Part shown: positions 34,536 through 40,900 of the stretch, in pieces
Position numbering within the stretch: the first letter of the stretch is position 1
Layout: every line of letters begins with the position of its first letter
Notes under the pieces: generated by a model
Database searches by the model: none
What the model saw: only the letters and a program-made list of their open reading frames with translations
Told to the model about the DNA's origin: nothing
Program-made: the position numbers and the translations under genes
Assembly: GCF_000400365.1 (NCBI RefSeq)
Contig: NZ_BAOG01000142.1
Location: 1 to 40,900, forward strand
DNA from: Vibrio jasicida CAIM 1864 = LMG 25398
Lineage (GTDB): Bacteria; Pseudomonadota; Gammaproteobacteria; Enterobacterales; Vibrionaceae
DNA: 40,900 nt
Direction: 5' to 3'

Positions 34536-35678
34536 ATGCCTCATTCTGTAGAAAAGAAAGCTGAGATAGGTGGCGCCGGTCTACGCGGTCAAAGCGCTGG
34601 AAGCACAGCTTTATGCACTGTCGGTAAAACGGGGACAGGTCTAACGTATCGTGGTTACGATATTACGGACTTGGCAAATCATGCTCAATTTGAAGAAGTG
34701 GCGCATTTGCTGTTACGCGGTCACTTACCTAATCAACAAGAGCTAGACGCCTACAAGACACATCTACTGAGCCTGCGTGGCTTACCAGCGGAGCTTAAGC
34801 AAGCGTTAGAGCTGATCCCTGCTGATGCTCACCCGATGGATGTTATGCGCACAGGTTGTTCTATGCTGGGTAACTTAGAACAGGAAATGGACTTTGAGCA
34901 ACAGCTTCATGCTACTGAGCGAATGCTGGCGCTTTTCCCTGCGATCATCTGTTACTGGTATCGCTTCAGCCACGATGGTGTGAGAATCAAAACTCACGAT
35001 AACAGCGAAGACTGCATTGGCGGCTACTTCCTGAAACTGCTTACCGATAAAGCACCAAGTGAAACGCACAAAAAGGTGATGCACTGTTCTTTGATTCTTT
35101 ATGCAGAGCATGAGTTTAATGCCTCAACATTTGCGGCGCGCGTATGTGCTTCTACGCTTTCTGATCTTCATTCTTGCATCACGGCTGCTATCGGTACGCT
35201 GCGTGGCCCACTTCATGGCGGTGCAAACGAAGCAGCGATGGAAATGATTCAAGATTGGCAAACGCCAGATGAAGCAGAAGCCAATATTCTGCAGATGCTT
35301 GAGAAAAAAGACAAAATTATGGGCTTTGGTCATGCGATTTATCGCGAAAGAGACCCTCGTAATGCACTGATCAAGCGTTGGTCAGAAGCATTATCGAAAG
35401 AGGTAGGTGACACGCATCTTTACGCGGTTTCTGAGCGCGTGGAATCCGTCATGAAGCGTGAGAAAGGTCTATTTTGTAACGCCGATTTTTTCCATGCTTC
35501 GGCTTACCACTTCATGGATATTCCAACCAAATTGTTTACGCCAATCTTTGTGATGAGCCGACTGACAGGTTGGGCGGCGCACGTGTATGAACAACGTGCG
35601 AACAACCGAATCATTCGTCCAAGTGCGGATTATACCGGACCGGATCATCAAGACTGGGTGCCAATCGAACAACGCTAG
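34536..35678 (+). CDS. prpC: 2-methylcitrate synthase
   Basis: This 380-residue enzyme of the citrate synthase family condenses propionyl-CoA with oxaloacetate to give 2-methylcitrate. The family's catalytic residues are visible: His227 in GPLHGGANEA, His266 in GFGHAIY, and Asp317 in the NADFF segment. The prp context and the short type II-like length favour methylcitrate synthase over citrate synthase. AAAAGGAG precedes the ATG. A 119-base gap with an inverted repeat separates it from prpB. Confidence 0.96.
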   Translation: MPHSVEKKAEIGGAGLRGQSAGSTALCTVGKTGTGLTYRGYDITDLANHAQFEEVAHLLLRGHLPNQQELDAYKTHLLSLRGLPAELKQALELIPADAHPMDVMRTGCSMLGNLEQEMDFEQQLHATERMLALFPAIICYWYRFSHDGVRIKTHDNSEDCIGGYFLKLLTDKAPSETHKKVMHCSLILYAEHEFNASTFAARVCASTLSDLHSCITAAIGTLRGPLHGGANEAAMEMIQDWQTPDEAEANILQMLEKKDKIMGFGHAIYRERDPRNALIKRWSEALSKEVGDTHLYAVSERVESVMKREKGLFCNADFFHASAYHFMDIPTKLFTPIFVMSRLTGWAAHVYEQRANNRIIRPSADYTGPDHQDWVPIEQR

Positions 35679-35684
35679 CGCGTG

Positions 35685-35736
35685 ACGCCTCTTTGTGAGT
35701 TTTGTCTTGCATGGCATTCACAAGGGGCGTTTCTTT
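35685..35736 (+). other. Long stem-loop after prpC, possible attenuator or weak terminator
   Basis: ACGCCTCTTTGTGA (35685-35698) pairs with TCACAAGGGGCGT (35718-35730) with one bulge and one G-U pair, followed by TTCTTT. It begins seven bases after the prpC stop. The T-run is short, so partial termination or RNA processing is more likely than full termination. Confidence 0.55.
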
Positions 35737-35771
35737 CACCGCGAATCCATTTCAAAAACAGTATCGCGGTG
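35737..35771 (+). other. Second stem-loop before acnD
   Basis: CACCGCGA (35737-35744) pairs perfectly with TCGCGGTG (35764-35771) around a 19-base loop. It follows the previous hairpin directly and lies about 40 bases before the acnD start. Confidence 0.55.
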
Positions 35772-35811
35772 CGTTCAGGCACAAGGTGTACACTAAAGCG
35801 GAAGCAAGCCC

Positions 35812-38421
35812 ATGAGCATCACCACAAATATAAATACTCAATATCGTAAACCGCTACCGGGAACCCAACTCGATTATTTTGACACCCGAGAAGCAGTTAA
35901 CGATATTTCTCCTGGAGCCTATGAAAAGCTCCCATACACCTCACGCGTTTTAGCAGAGCAGTTGGTTCGTCGCTGCGATCCAAGTACGCTCACTGATAGC
36001 TTAAAGCAGTTGATCGAACGCAAGCGTGACCTCGATTTTCCTTGGTATCCGGCGCGTGTGGTTTGTCATGACATTCTTGGACAAACCGCATTGGTCGACC
36101 TTGCTGGTCTGCGTGATGCGATTGCCGAACAAGGCGGTGACCCAGCGAAAGTAAACCCTGTGGTTGAAACGCAATTGATCGTTGACCATTCACTGGCAGT
36201 CGAACACGCAGGCTTTGATCCTGAGGCGTTTGAGAAAAACCGCGCGATAGAAGAGCGCAGAAACGAAGACCGATTTCATTTTATTGAATGGTGTAAAACG
36301 GCGTTTGAGAACGTCAGTGTTATTCCTGCGGGTAACGGCATCATGCACCAAATCAACTTGGAGAAGATGTCTCCGGTTGTGCAAGCCAAGCAAGGCATTG
36401 CTTATCCCGATACCTGTGTCGGTACGGACAGTCACACTCCTCACGTTGATTCACTTGGCGTTATTGCGATTGGTGTCGGCGGTTTGGAGGCGGAGACGGT
36501 TATGCTTGGTCGCCCTTCGATGATGCGTTTGCCAGACATTGTTGGCGTGAAGCTCACAGGTAAGCGCCAACCGGGTATTACCGCCACCGATATCGTACTA
36601 GCGATTACTGAGTTTCTGCGAAATGAACGCGTGGTTTCATCATATTTAGAATTCTTTGGTGAAGGGGCGCGAGACCTCACCATTGGCGACCGCGCGACCA
36701 TCTCAAACATGACGCCAGAATATGGCGCAACCGCTGGGATGTTCTACATTGACGAGCAGACCATTAATTACCTCAAACTGACGGGGCGTGACGAACAACA
36801 GGTCGACTTGGTCGAGAAGTACGCCAAGCAAACCGGTCTATGGGCGGATGATTTAGACACTGCTGTTTACGAACGCGTGCTTGAGTTTGATTTGTCCCAA
36901 GTCGGACGCAATTTGGCAGGTCCATCAAATCCTCATCGTCGTTTACCTACCTCGGAACTTGCTGAGCGTGGTATTTCTGGCAAATGGCAAGAGAAAGAAG
37001 GTGAACTTCCAGATGGCGCGGTGATCATCGCAGCGATCACTTCTTGTACCAACACCAGTAACCCAAGAAACGTTGTCGCAGCGGGTCTGGTTGCTAAGAA
37101 AGCGAATGAGCTTGGCTTGGTGCGCAAACCTTGGGTGAAGTCTTCATTTGCTCCAGGTTCTAAAGTGGCTCGACTTTACCTTGAAGAGTCTGGATTACTC
37201 CCTGAATTAGAGAAGCTTGGTTTTGGTATCGTCGCCTATGCATGTACAACCTGTAACGGCATGAGTGGTGCGCTTGACCCGAAAATCCAACAAGAAATCA
37301 TCGACCGAGATCTGTATTCAACGGCGGTACTTTCTGGGAACCGAAACTTTGATGGTCGAATTCATCCTTATGCAAAACAAGCATTTTTAGCATCGCCACC
37401 TTTGGTCGTTGCATACGCGTTAGCCGGTACGATTCGCTTTGATATCGAACGTGATTCTTTAGGCACAGACAAAAACGGCAAGCCGGTTTATCTCAACGAT
37501 TTGTGGCCAACGGATGAAGAAATTGATGCCGTGGTGGGTGAGTACGTTAAGCCAGAGCAATTTAATCAAGTCTACATTCAAATGTTCAAACTGAATGATG
37601 AGGCTCGTAACCCGAACCCGCTCTACGATTGGCGCCCGATGAGTACGTATATACGAAGACCTCCTTACTGGCAAAAAGAGGGGGATGGAGCATTGGCTGG
37701 TGAGCGAACTCTATCTTCAATGCGTCCTCTCGCCGTTTTAGGCGATAACATTACGACCGACCATTTGTCGCCATCGAACGCAATTTTGGCAAGCAGCGCC
37801 GCAGGCGAATACCTCGCGAAGATGGGCGTGCCAGAAGAAGACTTTAACTCATACGCGACTCACCGAGGCGATCACTTAACCGCGCAGCGCGCCACTTTCG
37901 CTAACCCGAAACTGTTCAACGAAATGGTCAAGGAAAATGGCGAAGTCGTGCAAGGATCGTTAACTAGAGTCGAACCTGAAGGCAAAGTGACACGCATGTG
38001 GGAAGCGATAGAGACTTACATGAATCGCAAGCAGCCGCTTATCGTGGTCGCAGGTGCGGATTATGGTCAAGGATCGTCGCGAGATTGGGCGGCGAAAGGC
38101 GTTCGCTTGGCGGGTGTAGAAGCCATTGTCGCTGAAGGGTTTGAGCGTATTCACCGTACCAACTTAGTTGGCATGGGCGTACTTCCTCTGCAATTTAAAG
38201 ATAGCGTGAACCGAAAGACACTCGAATTAGATGGCACTGAGCGTTATGACGTTATCGGCGATATCACTCCTGGTGCGGATTTGGCGTTGGTGATTACTCG
38301 TGCGAATGGCGACAAGGTTGATGTGCCAGTGACTTGTCGACTCGATACCGAAGATGAAGTTCACGTGTACAAAGCGGGTGGTGTGTTACAGCGCTTTGCT
38401 CAAGATTTCCTCTCGCAATAG
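35812..38421 (+). CDS. acnD: Fe-S 2-methylcitrate dehydratase AcnD
   Basis: This 869-residue enzyme of the aconitase superfamily dehydrates 2-methylcitrate to a methylaconitate isomer, which PrpF then isomerises. The [4Fe-4S] ligands are visible as Cys412 in SCTNTSNP and Cys478 and Cys481 in CTTCNGMSG. The C-terminal swivel domain carries the DYGQGSSRDWAAKG segment. Length agrees with AcnD and AcnA-type proteins; the prpF neighbour identifies it as AcnD. No PrpD-type dehydratase is present, so AcnD/PrpF replaces it. A 133-base gap with two hairpins separates it from prpC. Confidence 0.95.
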   Translation: MSITTNINTQYRKPLPGTQLDYFDTREAVNDISPGAYEKLPYTSRVLAEQLVRRCDPSTLTDSLKQLIERKRDLDFPWYPARVVCHDILGQTALVDLAGLRDAIAEQGGDPAKVNPVVETQLIVDHSLAVEHAGFDPEAFEKNRAIEERRNEDRFHFIEWCKTAFENVSVIPAGNGIMHQINLEKMSPVVQAKQGIAYPDTCVGTDSHTPHVDSLGVIAIGVGGLEAETVMLGRPSMMRLPDIVGVKLTGKRQPGITATDIVLAITEFLRNERVVSSYLEFFGEGARDLTIGDRATISNMTPEYGATAGMFYIDEQTINYLKLTGRDEQQVDLVEKYAKQTGLWADDLDTAVYERVLEFDLSQVGRNLAGPSNPHRRLPTSELAERGISGKWQEKEGELPDGAVIIAAITSCTNTSNPRNVVAAGLVAKKANELGLVRKPWVKSSFAPGSKVARLYLEESGLLPELEKLGFGIVAYACTTCNGMSGALDPKIQQEIIDRDLYSTAVLSGNRNFDGRIHPYAKQAFLASPPLVVAYALAGTIRFDIERDSLGTDKNGKPVYLNDLWPTDEEIDAVVGEYVKPEQFNQVYIQMFKLNDEARNPNPLYDWRPMSTYIRRPPYWQKEGDGALAGERTLSSMRPLAVLGDNITTDHLSPSNAILASSAAGEYLAKMGVPEEDFNSYATHRGDHLTAQRATFANPKLFNEMVKENGEVVQGSLTRVEPEGKVTRMWEAIETYMNRKQPLIVVAGADYGQGSSRDWAAKGVRLAGVEAIVAEGFERIHRTNLVGMGVLPLQFKDSVNRKTLELDGTERYDVIGDITPGADLALVITRANGDKVDVPVTCRLDTEDEVHVYKAGGVLQRFAQDFLSQ

Positions 38422-38444
38422 ATAGCGCAATAACGGAGTAAGAT

Positions 38445-39632
38445 ATGGATAGCAAGATGCAAAGCCAAATCAAAGTCCCGGCGACTTACATGCGCGGCGG
38501 TACGAGCAAAGGTGTTTTCTTCAACCTTGAAGATTTGCCACAGCCAGCGCAATCTGCAGGTAAGGCAAGAGACAAGCTGCTACTTCGTGTGATTGGTAGC
38601 CCAGACCCGTATGCCAAACAAATTGATGGCATGGGCGGCGCGACTTCCAGCACCAGTAAAACTGTGATTGTGTCGCGTAGTGAGCGAGCCGATCATGACG
38701 TTGATTACCTGTTCGGGCAAGTATCGATAGATAAGCCGTTTGTCGATTGGAGTGGTAACTGTGGCAACCTTTCTGCTGCAGTCGGTCCCTTCGCTATTCA
38801 TGCAGGGTTGATCGACCAAGATCGTATTCCTCAAAACGGCATCGTTACCGTTCGTGTATGGCAGGCAAATATTAGTAAAACTATATTGATTCATGTGCCA
38901 ATCGTAAATGGTTTCGTTCAAGAAACAGGGGCGTTTGAGCTTGATGGAGTGACGTTCCCAGCGGCAGAAATCCGAGTTGATTTTGTCGACCCTGCTGATG
39001 GCGAAGGCAGCATGTTTCCAACCGGCAGTCTAGTAGACGATTTGGTCATACCGGATGTTGGGACGTTCAACGCCACCTTCATCAACGCTGGTATACCGAC
39101 GATCTTCATTGATGCAGAAGCACTTGGCTACCAAGGCACTGAGCTTCAAGATGACATCAATAACGATGAATTTGCGCTCGCGAGGTTTGAGTCCATTCGT
39201 GCTCATGGCGCGCTAAAAATGGGGCTTATTGATTCGCTGGAAGAGGCTCAGACGCGTCAACACACGCCTAAGATTGCGTTTGCTTCCCAGCCTAAATCCT
39301 ATTTATCGTCAAGTGGTAAAGCCGTAGAAGCAGATGAGGTCGATATTCTTGTCCGAGCTTTATCTATAGGCAAACTTCACCACGCCATGATGGGAACCGC
39401 AGCGGTCGCCATTGCCTCGGCGGCATGCATCCCGGGTACTCTAGTCAACTTGGCCGCTGGTGGCGGAGAGAAAGAATCTGTGACGTTTGGGCATCCATCA
39501 GGAACGCTTAAGGTGGGGGCAAAAGCCAAACAAACAGAACAAGGTTGGGTGGTTGAGAAAGCCATCATGAGCCGCAGCGCGAGAATACTGATGGAGGGCT
39601 TTGTGCGTGTTCCCTCCAATGTCTTTGAATAA
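38445..39632 (+). CDS. prpF: 2-methylaconitate cis-trans isomerase PrpF
   Basis: This 395-residue protein isomerises the AcnD product so that the next hydration step can proceed. The family's start, ATYMRGGTSKGVFF (about 13-26), is present, along with GGATSSTSKTVIV and WSGNCGNLSAAVGPFA (about 98-113, with the conserved Cys). It belongs to the diaminopimelate-epimerase-like fold. GGAG precedes the ATG, 23 bases after acnD. Confidence 0.95.
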   Translation: MDSKMQSQIKVPATYMRGGTSKGVFFNLEDLPQPAQSAGKARDKLLLRVIGSPDPYAKQIDGMGGATSSTSKTVIVSRSERADHDVDYLFGQVSIDKPFVDWSGNCGNLSAAVGPFAIHAGLIDQDRIPQNGIVTVRVWQANISKTILIHVPIVNGFVQETGAFELDGVTFPAAEIRVDFVDPADGEGSMFPTGSLVDDLVIPDVGTFNATFINAGIPTIFIDAEALGYQGTELQDDINNDEFALARFESIRAHGALKMGLIDSLEEAQTRQHTPKIAFASQPKSYLSSSGKAVEADEVDILVRALSIGKLHHAMMGTAAVAIASAACIPGTLVNLAAGGGEKESVTFGHPSGTLKVGAKAKQTEQGWVVEKAIMSRSARILMEGFVRVPSNVFE

Positions 39633-39693
39633 CACAATTGCATGGTAGTGATACTTAAGAAAAGCAATGTCAGGACATACTGGAGGAAGCAAT

Positions 39694-40900
39694 ATGTCTG
39701 CATATCAAAAAGAATACCTTTGGGCACAAAATGAACCGGAAAACTTTTGGCGTGCTCAAGCTGAAAACATCGATTGGTTTGAAGCGCCAAATACCATCTT
39801 ACAAGCTGACGAACATGGGATTGAACGTTGGTTTCCTGATGGCGTATTGAACACGTCATGGCTCGCATTGGATTATCATTGCGAGCAAGGAAGAGGCGAT
39901 AAAACCGCACTGATTTATGATTCGCCAGTGACGGGTCAAAAACAAACTTACAGCTATCAAGATTTGCGCGACCAAGTAGCAAAAATCGCGGGCATGCTTT
40001 CTAACCAAGGCGTAACCAAAGGCGATCGTGTGGTCATCTACATGCCGATGATCCCAGAAGCAGCAATGGCGATGCTGGCGTGTGCTCGATTAGGCGCGAT
40101 TCACTCAGTGGTGTTTGGCGGTTTTGCCCCGAATGAGCTTGCTGTTCGAATTGAAGATGCAGAACCCAAAGTCATCATGACGGCGTCTTGTGGCATCGAA
40201 ATCAATAAGATAATTCCATACAAACCAATGGTTGATAAAGCCATTATGGACAGCCGTTGGAAGCCAGAGAAAGTTTTTGTTCTTCAACGCCCACAGTGCG
40301 AAGCGGAGCTTAATCTTGAGCGTGATTTAGATTGGCAACAAGAATACGATCAAGCTTTGCCTCATGCGTGTGTCCCTGTGCTAGCGACAGATCCTCTTTA
40401 TATTCTGTATACCTCTGGCACAACAGGGAAACCTAAAGGCGTGGTACGTGACAATGGTGGTCATGCCGTGGCGATGAAATATTCGATGACGTCGATTTAT
40501 AACATCCCTCAAGATGGTGTGTTCTGGGCAGCATCGGATGTAGGGTGGGTCGTTGGACATTCTTATATTGTGTACGCGCCGCTTATTCATGGCTGCACCA
40601 CCATTTTATTTGAAGGCAAACCGGTGAGAACACCAGATCCGGGTGCATTCTGGCGCGTTTGTGATGAATACAAAGTGGATGTGCTTTTCTCCGCGCCGAC
40701 CGCTTTTCGTGCAATTAAGAAAGAAGACCCAGAAGGCGAGTTCATTAAGCAATACGACTTGTCGAACCTTGATTCTATTTTCATGGCAGGTGAACGTCTT
40801 GACCCACCAACACTAGAATGGGTCGAAAGCAAAGCAGATAAGCCGGTCATTGACCACTGGTGGCAAACCGAGACTGGATGGGCTATCGCGGGCAATCCGA
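39694..40900 (+). CDS. prpE: Propionyl-CoA synthetase PrpE, 3' end outside the window
   Basis: About 402 codons of an acyl-CoA synthetase of the acetyl-CoA synthetase type are present, starting MSAYQKEYLWAQ at 39694 with GGAGGAAG upstream. The AMP-binding P-loop YTSGTTGKPKG is at 239-249 and the WWQTETG motif at 389-395, so the active site is intact as far as it goes. The window ends before the C-terminal lysine domain. It would activate propionate to propionyl-CoA to feed PrpC. Acetate use cannot be excluded from sequence alone, but the operon favours propionate. Lack of a stop is only due to the window edge. Confidence 0.93.
   Translation, partial: MSAYQKEYLWAQNEPENFWRAQAENIDWFEAPNTILQADEHGIERWFPDGVLNTSWLALDYHCEQGRGDKTALIYDSPVTGQKQTYSYQDLRDQVAKIAGMLSNQGVTKGDRVVIYMPMIPEAAMAMLACARLGAIHSVVFGGFAPNELAVRIEDAEPKVIMTASCGIEINKIIPYKPMVDKAIMDSRWKPEKVFVLQRPQCEAELNLERDLDWQQEYDQALPHACVPVLATDPLYILYTSGTTGKPKGVVRDNGGHAVAMKYSMTSIYNIPQDGVFWAASDVGWVVGHSYIVYAPLIHGCTTILFEGKPVRTPDPGAFWRVCDEYKVDVLFSAPTAFRAIKKEDPEGEFIKQYDLSNLDSIFMAGERLDPPTLEWVESKADKPVIDHWWQTETGWAIAGNP

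Noticed and set aside
39377..39982. 201-residue antisense ORF opposite prpF and prpE
   Set aside because: It crosses two real genes in opposite direction and has no family features.
1..40900. CRISPR arrays, tRNA or rRNA genes
   Set aside because: No regular spaced direct repeats, cloverleaf-like sequence or rRNA segments were noticed; the few non-coding gaps are short and AT-rich.

Overview
The window looks like chromosomal DNA of a marine gammaproteobacterium, most likely a Vibrio. The grounds are the moderate GC content, the style of the type VI secretion (T6SS) proteins, the gammaproteobacterial methylcitrate operon with a GntR-type regulator, and very large HD-GYP receptors. The genus is an inference from protein character; no rRNA or housekeeping marker is present.

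Layout. (1) 1-88: the last codons and terminal repeat of an IS3-family element, cut by the window edge. (2) 128-1158, minus strand: a GNAT acetyltransferase and an orphan prepilin-like protein. (3) 1676-8155, plus strand: two tandem paralogous membrane receptors of about 1045 residues. Each has a Cache domain, an SBP_bac_3 domain, a second membrane segment, a HAMP-like region and an HD-GYP phosphodiesterase module carrying a large insertion. (4) 8182-31485, minus strand: a complete T6SS locus. In transcript order it reads vgrG, a 193-residue adaptor-like protein, PAAR, tssA, hcp, tssB, tssC, a second tssC-like gene, tssE, tssF, tssG, clpV, an SBP_bac_3-like periplasmic protein, an FHA protein, tssJ, tssK, tssL with a SPOR domain, tssM and a Ser/Thr kinase. 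All 13 core components are there. (5) 31620-32510, plus strand: an unrecognised 296-residue protein divergent from vgrG. (6) 32602-40900, plus strand: a GntR regulator with four operator-like palindromes, then prpB, prpC, acnD, prpF and a truncated prpE for propionate breakdown by the methylcitrate cycle.

How the parts work together. The T6SS genes should build the whole machine: membrane complex TssJLM, baseplate TssEFGK, sheath TssBC, tube Hcp, spike VgrG-PAAR, ClpV for recycling and TssA for assembly. The kinase and FHA protein suggest post-translational control by phosphorylation. No PppA phosphatase, TagF, sigma-54 activator or recognisable toxin/immunity pair is visible inside the locus. 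The receptors next door would lower c-di-GMP in response to periplasmic ligands; a link to the T6SS is only positional. The prp genes are a separate metabolic unit.

The most unusual points are the T6SS variations: TssM without recognisable Walker A or DTAG-like residues, TssL fused to SPOR, a tandem second TssC preceded by a perfect 12-bp hairpin, a solute-binding-fold protein inside the operon, and a kinase without a normal glycine-rich loop. The insertion-bearing HD-GYP pair and the orphan protein divergent from vgrG also stand out.
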